This document shows, piece by piece, positions 1 to 11,970 of a DNA stretch of 64,000 nucleotides; position 1 is the stretch's first letter; each line of letters opens with the position of its first letter. The position numbers were made by a program, and so were the translations under genes. The notes beneath the pieces were generated by a model. The model saw only the letters and a program-made list of their open reading frames with translations. It had not been told where the DNA came from and made no database searches. The DNA is from Pachypanchax playfairii (Eukaryota; Chordata; Actinopteri; Cyprinodontiformes; Aplocheilidae): NCBI GenBank assembly GCA_006937955.1, contig SSNP01000007.1:340929-404928 (forward strand), in the 5' to 3' direction.

Positions 1-94
1 ATTTTGTTGCCAGATTTATCAAAAACTTCAATGAGAATATCGTACACTCTGCCCGTTTCAAGAACCCAGCTGTCTCCGGGATGGATTTTAAAAC
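1..94 (-). CDS. nup210: nup210 coding exon 9, cut by window edge
   Basis: Encodes GFKIHPGDSWVLETGRVYD then ILIEVFDKSGNK, matching the vertebrate sequence that follows exon 8. It runs off the left edge of the window. Confidence 0.92.
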
Positions 95-3000
95 CTAAAA
101 GAAAAATATGTGTCAGCTGAATGTTTGAAAAGTGAAAGGTTTATCATAATGTTGAAGAGGAAACGGGACGCAGACCCAGGTAGGCTGGTTCAACAACAAA
201 CAGCGTGCTGTTGGGCAGGCGAGACGCTCCTTGCATCCGAAGGCCTTTACAGACGCCACTAAGGAAAACAAGGTGTACGCGACTAAACTGTGAAACAAAC
301 GTGCACGAAAAGACTCTGTACTCAGAGTTAAACATCTCATCAGAAGGATACTCTTATGATCCAGAACCACATTAACGTGTCCCAGTTGAACAGCTGTAAC
401 TCTGGAGGTGCTGTGATCCAGACTGGCCACGGCAACATCTGGGTTTCCATTAGGGCCAATCACACTGTTCTGAAGGTGAAGCTCATACTGATCACAAGGC
501 ATCGACAGCTCTGGATGGACAGGAAAAAGATTTGCACCACAACTTTCATTTCTGCTCTACACTGTGATTTAAAACTACTAAAACACAACTCAACTGTGAC
601 ATCAAAGACACACTTTCACTTCATTTTTCAGATTAACTGATGCTGAACGACACGATCGAAATAATGTGATAAACGCTAACGAGCCCGACCTGTGATCGTG
701 CCCTGTCTTATCTTCAGGACTCTGTATCTGATTGAAGTTCCCGCCAATAAGTAGACATCATGCGCAGGACTCAGCAGGATGTTCTCTAAGATCAGCAGTC
801 TCACCTCAGCAGCACCCACATCCTGTGAAACAGTTACCATGGTAATAGAAAAACAAAACTTTAGTTTCCTGTCTAAACAAACTGAAAAACACTAAATCAC
901 ACCGACAACATCAAAACACATCTGGTTACTATTCATATCAGGTTTAAAATACTTAAAATAACTTGTTTTCATCTGTATTAATAAAATAATATTTCTGCTT
1001 TATGTTGTGTATACAGAGTAAACCCAAAAAAAGGTTTACCTTGTACAGTGACTCTTGTATTTTGGCCTTCAGCTTAGCGTGTCCTGTTTTCAGTCCTGAC
1101 ACCAGGATAATGTCGCCTTGTTTCCCAACGCGCTCCATTTCAGATATGTAACTGGGTGGAGTGTATGTGGACTCGGAGAATTTAAGAACGCTGGAGGAGA
1201 AAAACAGACATTAAAAACATTAAACGGCGTGACTCGGCAGGACTTTTACATCGGGCTTTAAGAAAGAAACAACACACTGGTTAAGAAGCAGCATCACTCC
1301 AGCAGTCGGTTCCACATGTTCTAACAGATGCTGGACGGATTCATAACATGAGAAACTTACCGTAATGAGTTATAAGAGTCGGTGAATCCGTTGACATCGA
1401 CATCTTTCACTAAGGTCCAGTCAAACATCAGACCTGCCAGCGTACTGAATGTGTTTCCTGTAAGTAAAAGAAAAAAACAGAAGAGGTCTAAATGAATACG
1501 AGAGACTTGATCAGGGATAAAAACAAAAATCTTTTATGTAGGACTGAGGTCATCATGTTGATCACCTCATCCACATGCGTTAACACTGTGCTGCAATCGT
1601 TCATACAATCTGAAATCTGCTCGTAACAGCTCACCCTGAAGCCATCGTCAAAAAGAATCAGACTCCAGCTCATTAAACTAAATGCAGTTGTTCTAAATGG
1701 AACTGGCTGCGCAAAACTAAACGCGACCTCGGAGCAGCACACTGTCAGCTGGAGTAAAAGCTGCCTGGAGCTACTAATAAAGAGAACAATCTCCTTGTTA
1801 TTGGAGAATTGAGTTATTATATCACTTCTGTAATTTACAGTTGAACTTGAGGGGGTATTTACTTATTTATACCTCAGCAACCTTCAATTAGAGAGCTGAC
1901 ATACTGAGATAAAGGCAGCGTCTCACCTTCGGAATCCAGCGCGTGTATTTTCAGAGCTAGAGGAGAATCCTCGAGGTGCAGCTCTCTGGTGGTGGAAACT
2001 ATCTGTATCTCACTGATGATGTCGACGATAGCGTCACAACGCAGCACCTGTCCTGTAACTGCAGGAGGGAAGTGAGGAAAAAGCAATAAAGCACACTATC
2101 AGAAACATATATGGAAATGAGCAGAGGCCCGAGAACTTCGAATATTCTACATTTATCAGTCTATTCAAACACTGTGGCTTCTGCGATCTGTTAAGAGCGC
2201 CACTATAACCCGAACAGCTGGCAGGATTTAGCCCACAATCAAAGTTACCGACTCTGAATATTGATTTGTTGAGTTGTTTGAAGAATATGCAGATGAAACG
2301 ATATGTTTCTGATGACAAAGCAGATCTGATTCCACGCTTTTCTTACAAACCATCAGGCAGGCAGCAGATGGCAAGACAGAATTAAAGCAGAAGAGGAAGA
2401 ATTAAATGTAAAATATATTGCGCAATGTGCTGAAAATATTTATGAATCAGATCAGTAGAACCACAGTCTGTTTCCACAGTAAAAGTGAAAACAGTTAAAT
2501 AAAAAAACATAAAGAACAGTGAAGTTACTGCTAACAGCAAAATGCAGAGAATAAAACTCTGTTAACGCTGATATGAAACCAGTGTAAAGAGACTTCTATC
2601 AACACTAAGCCAGAGTTAATCTTTGCTTCAATCATCTACCATCTCTCTCTGGCTTACTAGATAATCATGAAGCATTTAGAACCTAAACAGGAAGTTGTCA
2701 CTTACTTTAGCAACACAACATTATCACTGGTGCTGCTCATTCTCAGCACGAAGAAGAAAATGTGAATATATTAAGAGCATAAAACAAAGGCAAAAAAATA
2801 TTTTCTTACTTTTAGAACTGATAATTGGAAAACTAAGACACAATAGTCCAGATTTTTTAAAGTTTTTACATGTCAATAATTCTATAAATCTGTTTTCACA
2901 CATTGAAACAGCTGATACAGTTTCCATTGTGTTTCTACATGCCTGTACCCTATCCAAACAGATCTGTTGTTTACATAGAATTGTATTTACCAACATCTTC

Positions 3001-3582
3001 AGCTAAAATGATGCTGGTCAACCTGGAGGGCTGCGTGGAGAGAGCCTGCAGAACCGCCCGGCGAGAGCAGCCTCGGGCACTGTCCAGGTCCTCAGGCTGG
3101 ATGCTGGCGACCTCAGGTCTGGTGGAGGACCTGGAAAACAAACACCATTCAAAAATACTGATGGAGTTCAAGGAAGGGTCTCCACCTCAGTATTGATGCT
3201 TTTTAATCCTCTATTTGAATGTCAATTTGTATCAACAAAAATTGTACATACATAAATAATAATTCAGGCCTAAAATTTAATAGGGATGCATACAATATAA
3301 AGATACAAGCAAATGCTGTTTGTGGTAAGTGTAAGTCCTGTCAGTTGCCCATGTGGCTTCACTTTAGATGTAATACGACACTTCTTCACGATTTACGACT
3401 CTCCTCTAGTTGGACTGTAATAAAACCCCGTTCACTCACCATCTGTAGCAGCCTTCAGTTGTCTCCAGTGTAAAGTTAATTCTTGTGTTCCTTGCAAGCG
3501 GCAGCAGAACTTTAGGAATATTTAGTTTGGACGAACCATCCACCTGGATGGCGGTTAATATTAACACTAACAACCTGAACAT
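1..3582 (-). CDS. nup210: Nuclear pore membrane glycoprotein 210 (gp210), 5' part of gene
   Basis: Single-pass pore-membrane protein whose large N-terminal part lies in the perinuclear lumen around the nuclear pore. Nine minus-strand coding exons join in phase: 3582-3440, 3130-2991, 2058-1927, 1457-1361, 1190-1040, 822-690, 510-352, 244-176 and 94-1 (cut by the window edge). They give about 372 N-terminal residues of a family of about 1,880. The ATG at 3582 opens a hydrophobic signal sequence (MFRLLVLILTAIQV), followed by KLNIPKVLLP, EGCYRW, STRPEVASI, TGQVLRCDAIVD, QIVSTTREL, DQYEL, MQGASRLPNST and PGDSWVLETGR. All of these are recalled from vertebrate NUP210 and occur in the same order. All introns are GT-AG. 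The fbln2 neighbour supports NUP210 over NUP210L. The 3' two-thirds of the gene, including the transmembrane segment, lie outside the window. Confidence 0.96.
176..244 (-). CDS. nup210: nup210 coding exon 8
   Basis: Encodes SLRMQGASRLPNSTLFVVEP and AYL. The acceptor CTGTAAAG|GCC is the one that restores the family reading frame; a TTAG 14 bases upstream gives a wrong frame. The donor CTGG|GTCTGC is weak but is the only in-phase choice. Confidence 0.88.
352..510 (-). CDS. nup210: nup210 coding exon 7
   Basis: Encodes ELSMPCDQYELHLQNSVIGP through VNVVLDHK. Acceptor CATCCAG|AGCT, donor AAGA|GTATCC, phase 1 at both ends. Confidence 0.92.
690..822 (-). CDS. nup210: nup210 coding exon 6
   Basis: Encodes DVGAAEVRLLILENILLSP through KIRQGTIT. 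Acceptor TTTCACAG|GATG, donor ACAG|GTCGGG, ends in phase 1. Confidence 0.92.
1040..1190 (-). CDS. nup210: nup210 coding exon 5
   Basis: Encodes VLKFSESTYTPPSYISEME, then KQGDIILVSGLKTG and KLKAKIQESLYK. Acceptor CTCCTCCAG|CGTT, donor AAG|GTAAAC, ends in phase 0. Confidence 0.94.
1361..1457 (-). CDS. nup210: nup210 coding exon 4
   Basis: Encodes GNTFSTLAGLMFDWTLVKD through DSYNSL. Acceptor CTTACAG|GAAAC, donor ACG|GTAAG. Too short to stand out as an open frame, but in phase with both neighbours and clearly NUP210-like. Confidence 0.93.
1927..2058 (-). CDS. nup210: nup210 coding exon 3
   Basis: Encodes VTGQVLRCDAIVDIISEIQ through ALDSE. Acceptor CCTGCAG|TTAC, donor GAAG|GTGAGA, phase 1 at both ends. 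Confidence 0.94.
2991..3130 (-). CDS. nup210: nup210 coding exon 2
   Basis: Encodes STRPEVASIQPEDLD through LTSIILAED. Acceptor TTTTCCAG|GTCC, donor TTG|GTAAAT. Joins in phase with exons 1 and 3. Confidence 0.93.
3440..3582 (-). CDS. nup210: nup210 coding exon 1 (signal peptide)
   Basis: Start codon at 3582-3580, signal peptide and first lumenal strand ending in EGCYR plus two bases of Trp. The donor reads ATG|GTGAGT, and the exon ends in phase 2. No in-frame alternative ATG with a better signal peptide is seen. Confidence 0.93.
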
Positions 3583-4030
3583 CACTTCCGATTCACATTT
3601 AGCAGCAAAACCCAAAGATTGAATGGATGGAGCACCACGTCTGTTTAGCAGCCTAAACGTCTTGTTTCATTAGGGTTTCTATTTGTGCTGTGGACGGTTC
3701 TATTAGTTCACAAAGCTGGTGCTAAAACTCAAACGCGCTCCGCTTCCTGTCCGGTTTCAGTTTGACACATTAGTTAAGAGGCGCCGACACATGATGAGGA
3801 TAAGAGTTACAAACTACTCTGGCGTCTTTTATCACCTCTTGCGCTTCCTTTCAACTCGAGTTTGTCTCAAAATACCAAAAATATACATAGATAATCACAA
3901 CTCTACGGTAACACAACCAGTTAGCAAACAATAGTATGAAATACGCGTGTTTTGTACAATACCCGCCATTAGCTATTATTTGACTTCCAGTGAGCACGCC
4001 GGGAGCGAGGTGACGTCACAAACATGGGGG
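3583..4030 (-). promoter_or_regulatory. nup210: nup210 upstream region with ETS and CRE motifs
   Basis: Directly upstream of the nup210 ATG is an ETS-type CGGAAGT (minus strand, about 3584-3590). A palindromic cAMP-response element TGACGTCA lies at 4011-4018, in a stretch richer in CpG than its surroundings. No TATA box is seen, as expected for a housekeeping-type promoter. The transcription start site cannot be placed from sequence alone. Confidence 0.45.
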
Positions 4031-4600
4031 CGGTCAGGTGGGTTTTCTTAAAGGCACAGTGCAGACATTTTAATTAACTGAAGTTCAATGAATTGATTAA
4101 TAAAGCAGTTTTTAATATGTATGCGCCGACCACGTTCTGCAAATTGCAGTATGAAGACCAGCTCCACTGTCAGCTTCGATACTAAAAACAGTAAATACAA
4201 ACAAACAACAATTATGCTCGTACTATGCAAACATCTCTAGTAAGAGACAACTTCAGGACTCGATTCACCACAGCATCGATATATCCAAGCAACCAAGACG
4301 TGTTTTTGTGCCGATGGCTTGTATTTATCTTCAAGAATCAATGTTAGATATGTCAGCAGACTTGGCAAAGGAGAGAGGAAATTAGAGGAAGTAAAAAGAA
4401 CGATGATGAAAAAAGATAAAAAGAGATAGAAGAGAAGGTGGGAGAGAGAGAAATCTGCTTCAATACCTGCTAAGAGACAAAAACAAGAGCAGAGACACCA
4501 CAGCATCAACCAACATCTATATTTAAACACTGATAATGTCATTGTGGACACAAACAAATAATGGCACTGCTTAACACACAACATCCCCAGTGGCAGCTGC
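4031..4600. other. Intergenic, nothing recognised
   Basis: AT-rich sequence with a purine-rich stretch at about 4365-4460. No gene, repeat family or RNA gene was recognised. Confidence 0.4.
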
Positions 4601-5320
4601 AGCCCAAGTCAGTGAGTGTCTGTGAATATCTGTGTGCACGCCTGTGACCATAAGGTTTCTCCATAAAATTGCTTGACAGTGGGTGTGGAAAGCCCCAGCC
4701 CCGGCCCCCAGACCTCAGAGCAGACCACAGGGCCAACTCAAGCCCAAGGGATCCAGGCCCTAACCCTGGAGCAGCAGAACCTAGGCAGGCCACTGCAGGA
4801 GAAACCAAAGCCCCCTCCCAGACAAGACCATAGGCAACCTCCAATGCAGTCGCCCTGCAACCGCAGTACAGGCGCCCCAGGGAGCCATGGCGCGATTCCA
4901 CAGGCCCCGCCGGTGGCCAGCCACCCCCAAGCACTCCTGGACACGGATTCAAAGTCCGAGACCCAAGGGCAGCCCCTCCCGAAGAGGGTATTGGACGGAG
5001 CCAGGAAGCGCCCAGCCCACCAGCCAGCCACTGGGAGCAGGCCCGCACACACCCCAAGCACCCAGCCCAACTCTAGAAACCCCCAGTGCACAGGCTGGTG
5101 GGGGAACCAGTAAGCAAAGGGGGGCTTGGTGGGGGGAGACAGGTCCTCATAAAGGGTTATAAGATATTGCTAGACAGAAGGGGAGTCCGAGAACCACCCT
5201 GACACATAGACAAAGACAGACATACATACACAAACAGTCATACATATACACAAGCATACCTTCCCACCCACATGCACATATACACAAACTCTACCATACA
5301 CACCAACATGAACAGAAACC
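4600..5320. repeat. C-rich interspersed repeat block with CA-rich tail
   Basis: This block differs sharply from its AT-rich surroundings: one strand is rich in CCC, CAG and CCA and poor in T (about 4680-5100). It is followed by a degenerate ACA/CATA-rich tail (5200-5315). It resembles C-rich dispersed repeats I recall from percomorph genomes, but I cannot name the family. Open frames here on both strands are by-products of composition (few stop codons), not genes. Confidence 0.5.
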
Positions 5321-6310
5321 ATTTTACTTTAAAGCAGTACTAAATAACTTTTCCGCAGCTGTGTCTCAGACGGCCATTGCTGGGACCAGTGTCCTATTGA
5401 AATATGCTACCTGTTGAGACGTGCTACCGATTCCTTCTGCACATGTGCCATTCCACAGTCTTGACTTAAATAAACAGATTTATCATTTAATTTTTGTTTC
5501 TATATTTTTCCATAAATACATTTTACCTATTAAATAAATTCTCTCAGGACAGGAACACTAAATATGATGTTATTATTACTGTCTTTGCATTGTCAGAGCG
5601 ACAGGCAAATGTTTCGACACACCCAGAAGAGAGGGACCCAACAATGGTCGACGAGGACCCAGAGGGTTTTTGTATAGAAAATATGAAGCTGAACATGTTT
5701 TTCGGTGAGTATCCACTTAGACAAGTTTCAAAACAATAGCTTAAACTTTTAAAAATTATTTTGTACTGCTTTAAAAAGCAAAGGCCATTTCATAGAACAT
5801 GATGCGGGTTGAAGAATATGATTACCAAAATAGCAACACTAACTACTGCCGTTTAAAGTCAATTATAAAACAAGGACATGACAATAACACAAACACCCTC
5901 AATAATCACATGACCATCCTTATTCATTTATAACTACTGTTCGTTAACTCTTTTAACTGTTACAATAAATGTGCTCATAGATCTGAAGAACTTGCACTGT
6001 TGTATCGACATGATCAGATTCCTTGACATGAAAACACCTTTAGCAATGGCATTGACATTGATATCATTATTAGTTCAGCATTTATTGGTGAAAACCCTTT
6101 TTTCCGGTAATTACCTTTTTCTTTTCTAGATCATAGAATCTCTAATTTTGAAACTATCCAGATCAATCCTTGATATCATGTTTCACCTATTGGAAACTCA
6201 TCCTGTATTGTGTTTTTTCTTTCACCAAACACCTGGACCATTTGTTGTGGAGTTACATGCAGATATGTTAAAACAACCTGATTTCACAATGATTAAGAAT
6301 CCTTTAAAAA
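5320..6310. other. Intergenic, nothing recognised
   Basis: AT-rich sequence. A short open frame at 5494-5739 resembles no protein I know and has no splice or start context that supports a gene. Confidence 0.35.
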
Positions 6311-6317
6311 AAAATCG

Positions 6318-6495
6318 TGGATCCAGACGGTGATCCGGATCTCCCCAAAATCTACTCACTTCTTTCTCGGACCATTTCTGACCTTTCCTGAAAATTTCAT
6401 CAAAATCCATCCAGAGGTTTTTGAGTTTTCTTGCTAACATACAGACAAACTAACAAATGCTGATGAAAACAAAACCTCCTGATGGAGGTAATACG
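6318..6495 (+). repeat. RTE/Rex3-type LINE 3' tail
   Basis: The segment runs from GATCCAGACGGTGATCCGG through CCTTTCCTGAAAATTTCATC to CATCCAGAGGTTTTTGAG and ends CCTCCTGATGGAGGTAATA. This string of motifs is the familiar 3' tail of teleost RTE-like retroelements. No reverse transcriptase coding is left, so it is a 5'-truncated remnant. Confidence 0.6.
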
Positions 6496-8290
6496 TATAT
6501 CAGATATTATATGTATTTGTCTGGAAGTCATTCTTCCATTGCATCTTTTGCCTAATTGTTCTGGTCTCCAACCAGCAGTAAGAAACATCATGTACCGCTT
6601 TTAACCCCTAGGTGTCACTAACAGCCACCTGTAAATTACATTAAATCAGTTTACACAATCACTCAAATTGAAGAACAAACAACCAAAACATCTCTCATCT
6701 GATTCTCCATCGGCCGGCTTGTGTTCGAGATGATTTTCTGGCATTACAACTGGTTTGGCCAGAAAACATGAATTTTTCAAAACACTCCTAATTATACGCT
6801 CTGAGTTCAATTGGCAGCCTTTTTTTCTGAGCTGTCGTCTCATCTGCTTTGAAGTTTTTACAGCGGCGCTCTTCTTGGATTCTGCCTCCTCCAGAGATGG
6901 AGAGATGCGCAGCTTGATTAGCAGATACCCTGCGGTTCTGAAGTGTTTTACACAGTGCTGCTCTGTGCCAAAGGTGACATATTGTTCCAGTTTGAAGATA
7001 TTAAAAGTCAATCAGTGACAGTCAGTCTGTTCTAGTTGGCTGATTTAAACAACAGCTACAGAAAGGCATCACTGCAAAACAGAGGTAACTGTATTTTTCA
7101 AGTTGAAATGAAATTAAATTCAGTGATGTATCTCTCGGAGCAGCGATGCCAGCTAAAACTGAAAGCTGAGAAGAAAACGCAGCTTTTGTTTATTTTCACA
7201 AGGCCGTGCTGTGTGAGCTCCAGCCCTGCATTCAGTTTCAACCCTTTACACTTTTCATGAGACGTTACGATGATGTAATGTCTATCAATGTGTAAAACAA
7301 TACCTGAATGTCACACGTTGTGACTCTGTTGAAATATAAGTGGAGAAAGGGCAAGACTGAACTTGTTCCAAGAGAAATATGGTTATAATAATGTTTTACA
7401 GTTTTTCTGGGCCTTGAATAGTTTTATTTATGCAACCGCCTCAGACTGAATCTGACAGAGCTGGGTCTCTGCCAGAAATAACTAATGAAGATGAGAAGGA
7501 TTTGAAAAGAGTGAGAAATGTTTTCTAAGAATATATTTACATTTGCTTTCTGCATTCTGGTGGGAAGAAATGCTGTTGTATCTTAGCCTATGAGATTTCC
7601 ATATATTTGTTAAAATAACATTTCCACCTAGTGGAACCGCCTTACTGTACATACCAGTCCTGGAATTGTTAATCGACTTTTAAATTAAATGCACGCTGAA
7701 CGCGATCATGTGTTGCACATGAAAGATTTTTCCTGCATCACACACGTCAGCAGCTGCTTTGCAGTCCTGTCTAATGTCCCCTCATCTGGCATGCATCAGC
7801 AGTCACATCCTTCCTTTGGAAACATTTTTTGGTCACCATACTTGCCGTGTTCCAGAAGGCCAATGCACTTCTAGCACTTACACAATGACAACCTTTTCAG
7901 TCGGTGGCTTTCACCTGTAATATAACAGGATTTAAAAAGGCCACGGCCTCAAATAGTTTGGAACGTTGTTCCTAAGGTGTGGGACACAGTAAAAATTGCT
8001 GTTAGTGGCCATAATAAGAGGTACTGCTGTCATGTGAAATCAATCCTTCTTTCGTGAAGCATTTTTGTGTGTTTCAAGGAATATGAACTAGGGTACAAAG
8101 GTGGGACCATGTTGGCCTCAGATTACACTTTGTGTATTTGGATAAAATGCTTAAGTCCTGACTCCTCAATTTCCTGTGTGGGGTGATGCTTTTAGTGTCC
8201 CACTATGTCAGAGCCGATTTACTCTATAAATATAAGTTTTAATTATTACTTATGTTGTATAATCTAATTTATTTAAGTTTATGGTACAAC
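6496..8290. other. Intergenic, nothing recognised
   Basis: No coding exon, RNA gene or recognisable repeat. The overlapping short open frames at 6646-7260 on both strands look like chance. Confidence 0.35.
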
Positions 8291-8660
8291 AGACCACATC
8301 TGGATCAGGCAACAGAGTGGACAAGCAAAGTAAAAGAAATGCACCTGATAATGACCAATTTATTGAGCAGTACCAGGAGCCCCAAGCAGACTAATACCAA
8401 CAAGTAAGTCCAGGATACATCCACAGTCCCTATGCAGAAGGAGACCTGACAAGAGAAGATAGGGACCTCAGCCACTCAAGCCAAGCCATTGAAAGCCAAG
8501 AAGCCCCAAATCATGGAGCACAGTCACATAGTCACCAACTCCAATGCAGGACTGGCCCAGAGCTGAATGACCCCTGGACACGTGATCCATCCCAAAACCC
8601 AATGAAGGGTCATCAGTCACATGAGAAGTCTAACCCCAGCCTACCAATTAAACCTGTAGC

Positions 8661-8663
<3 letters not shown>

Positions 8664-8693
<30 letters not shown>
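8664..8693. repeat. Poly-C run abutting assembly gap
   Basis: About 30 consecutive C immediately before the N run; length is unreliable because it ends at a gap. Confidence 0.85.
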
Positions 8694-8836
8694 NNNNNNN
8701 NNNNNNNNNNNNNNNNNNNNNNNNNNNNNNNNNNNNNNNNNNNNNNNNNNNNNNNNNNNNNNNNNNNNNNNNNNNNNNNNNNNNNNNNNNNNNNNNNNNN
8801 NNNNNNNNNNNNNNNNNNNNNNNNNNNNNNNNNNNN
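8694..8836. other. Assembly gap (143 N)
   Basis: Unsequenced bases between a homopolymer and a dinucleotide repeat, so the true gap length is unknown. Confidence 0.98.

Positions 8837-8897
<61 letters not shown>
8837..8897. repeat. (CA)n microsatellite
   Basis: About 30 uninterrupted CA units directly after the gap. Confidence 0.97.
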
Positions 8898-8899
<2 letters not shown>

Positions 8900-9470
8900 G
8901 CAAGGACAAAGGAAGGACACAATGCTTCCCCTCCAGAAAGGTGACCCAAAAGTGACAGCCTGTCCACCTTAGCTACAGCTACCAAGGCTGGACAAATTCC
9001 AAAACATCCATGATCTCAGACCACCAGCCTCGAACCTGCCACATCACATTGCAAACAGGCTCCTATACAATCTGCCCCACAATGAGAAAGACCACCTCCC
9101 CAGACACAACCACCTGCTACTGAACCCACCCCTCTGACTGGGTTTGATCAAAGGAGGAAAAGAAAAGTTCTAGGTTCCAGCTTGCTGACTGACCCCCACC
9201 ATCAATCCTTGCACCCATTGATCTGACTGGGACCAGCTGGCCCCAGAATTACAAGGCTGTTGCCTCTGCTGGGGAGCAACTAACTCAGAAGGCAAAGTGG
9301 AACCCAGGCATGAAGGCCTCCCCTGCAAAAGCAGCAACCCCCACTCATCCAGGTTGCTGCCCCAGACCCAATCATGCTGGCCAGCAAAGATTTTATGGTG
9401 GTTGATACTGATTTTGAGCCACGCTTTCACTTGGTAGTCGCTAAGAGTCATTCACAACACACACTAAAAA

Positions 9471-11840
9471 CTTCCTGATCACAAAGAGTCTCGTGATATT
9501 GAACGTAATCACGCAAGTTGGTAATTTGGAGAGTTGACCAAAACAGTTGTAACGCCATCATTACTCAACATAAGATGGTCTTTGCTTAAAAATCGGACAT
9601 AAAAAGTTGTGGGTGATGTGGATTCTTTCAATGAATGCCAGTGCTTTCGTTTCAAAAAGTGAAGAAACACTGAGAGAGCCGGGGTTAAACCAAAAGCTCC
9701 TACGCTGTTAGGTTGCACATATCAGCCAATAAAGTTTGAGCTACTGCCTGGGAAGTCTTTACAAGACACAAGTGGGAAGTAGCTTTTACCACATTATATT
9801 TGAGTCTTAATGCTTCATGGTGTAGCCTCCTGCAGAGCCTCCAAGTCTTCTCTTTGCTGGTTCCCTTTAAATACTTCCTCTCTTTACTCTGGACCCACAG
9901 CAGTGCATTGATAGGAAACACCTTCCAGTCCACAAGGAAAACAGTTTCATTTCAAGTTTGCTACATTTATTGGTCTTTAGCCACATGTGAGATTTGGAGA
10001 GCACTGCTGAAAAGAGTGATGTTATTAGTTGATATGTAACACATTGCTTTAATAATAAGATTATGGATGTTTCCTGGCACACTGGAGTCCTCGTGGACTT
10101 ACACTCGACTTACAGTGGGCCACTTTCTGCACTACCTCTGTGACTCAGCAAAGATTACAACAAACACAATTCAATCCACCTGTTTAAACAAAGGCAGAAA
10201 AACTAAACAATGTATCACAATGGACAGATAACATTAGCTCTGCTGCATTGAGGGGCCAATGTATACAATGATGTCACTATCAGTTGCATCAGTTTGAATG
10301 AAAAACTTAATTATTATTGATGGCATGCTCTCATCTGAAGATCGGAGGAGGAAGGCTTTCATACAAGTCTAAAAAGATAATAAAGAAGTCAATGTATGAA
10401 ACTTTTAATTTGATGTGCCTGTTAGAGATAAGAACAAGGTAGTCATTGAGCTTTGGCAGCTATTAGAGGTATAAGTCACTATGCAAACATGCATGAATAA
10501 GAAGCTACAGCAGTGCGGGATGCAATTAGCTCTCCTGCATCAGAGCGTGTCGGATGACATTATCTCACAGACTGAAAGTCATTACACTGAGCATTTCAAG
10601 CTCAACAAGTGTCAATGGGGTCAACTACTGTGGGGGAAACACACTATGAGGACATTTCTTTGAATTACCTCAGACGTTCTGAATCTTTAAATGAAATGTT
10701 GCTTTTGGAAAAGTTGATGCATTTTCATCCGAAAGCTGTTGACAGAGTGAAATTTCGATCAGAGACACGCTGTTGATGAAACGGCGCGAGGGGTGATTAA
10801 TTTCTAACGTGGTTATCGCAGAAAACATTCCAGAGTACTTCAACAGACTCATTACAGCAGGTGGTCACGGGTGATGTGTTATGTAATCTTTTGTCATTCG
10901 TAAAACACACGTGGAAGAGTTTTTTTTAAAAAAAATGCACCTTTTTTAATTGTTCTGTTAAATTTTCAGTGTTTGAGTGTCCATATCCACACATCCACGT
11001 GAACAGGCAGCCAATTCACACACGTAGACTGGCTCAGAGGATAAATTGACGTGTTCTACTAGTGAGTTATCACGTCACTCTCTTTGTGTTTACTCACTTT
11101 GATCCAGATAAACACAGAGCACACAGAGATCATGCATAGTTTCTGTACCGTACTCCAGATGAGTCTCAACGACCCTGAAAACAACTAAAGTCCTTTCATG
11201 GCATGTGACATGTGCAGCTGCGCTTGGAGTTCCAACAAACAGAAAACTAATTATAGGAACACTGACTCATCTTTGTCATTGATCATTCAGGAGAAACCCC
11301 TTGAGACAAAGTGGTTCTGTTGACCCCCCTGAGCCCTGCCTCATCAGTTCATGCAGCCAGCCAGGAGACCTTTTGTCATTATTTAATCTCACAAGTCAGT
11401 GACCCTTAATGGTCCAACCAGAGCAAAACACATTTCATTGAACTGCTTGAAGCAGCTCTTTCTCTCAGTTAGAGTCAAACAAAATTCATTACAGCAATCG
11501 GTAACTTCTCCAAAACAAAAACCACGTGACGTCTAAAGCTCCAAATCCGGTGTGGTTCGTTTGCACCCTATTATTATTATTAGAAGTTGCAGCTTGTTGA
11601 TGCAACATATTCATTTAAACAACTGATGCGATTTTAAAGCTATTTTCAAAGCAAAACTAATTTGTCTGCTTTAATCCCTTTTTGGCAAAGTAACTTCATT
11701 AACTTTGAGGGTCTTGTGACCTAACATTTTTTCCACTGACGCACCTCCATGTCGTCATGTTGCGTGTTTTGACTGACCTAAGGAGCAAAGAGGAGAAACA
11801 GAAGAACTCTGAAACAAATTAGAAACGTTTCTCCTAATGG
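9471..11840. other. Intergenic upstream of fbln2, nothing recognised
   Basis: No coding exon, RNA gene or named repeat. Contains the distal promoter region of fbln2. Confidence 0.35.
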
Positions 11841-11970
11841 TTGCCCCGCCCTCAGGAGGAGGAGAGGCGCTCGCAGCCTCCCGACTTGGAGTCAGCAGGA
11901 CAGAAAGTTTTTTTACGCACGGGTTTCACGCAGAATCACGACAGCAGCGCTGCAGGAAACGATACGCGAG
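11841..11970 (+). other. fbln2: Putative fbln2 promoter edge and non-coding exon 1
   Basis: A GC box (GCCCCGCCC, about 11843-11851) is followed by a GC-richer stretch that ends in a strong donor CGCGAG|GTAAGC at 11970. No TATA box is seen. Exon 2 begins with 68 bases of 5' UTR after a good acceptor at 13554-13555, so an upstream non-coding exon is required, and this is the best candidate. The 5' boundary is a guess. Confidence 0.45.

Larger units (their letters stand above)
8290..9470. repeat. C-rich interspersed repeat block with assembly gap
   Basis: A second block with strand-asymmetric C/A-rich composition like that at 4600-5320. It contains a run of about 30 C (8664-8693), then 143 N (8694-8836), then (CA)n (8837-8897). 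The family is not identified. The sequence on either side of the gap looks like one continuous repeat. Confidence 0.45.

Noticed and set aside
245..258. Alternative acceptor (TTAG) for nup210 exon 8
   Set aside because: It puts the exon in the wrong frame; the AAAG acceptor gives the conserved MQGASRLPNST frame.
4539..5162. Long overlapping open frames on both strands with Pro/Gly-rich translations
   Set aside because: They follow from the C-rich, stop-poor composition of a repeat block; no splice sites, start context or known domain.
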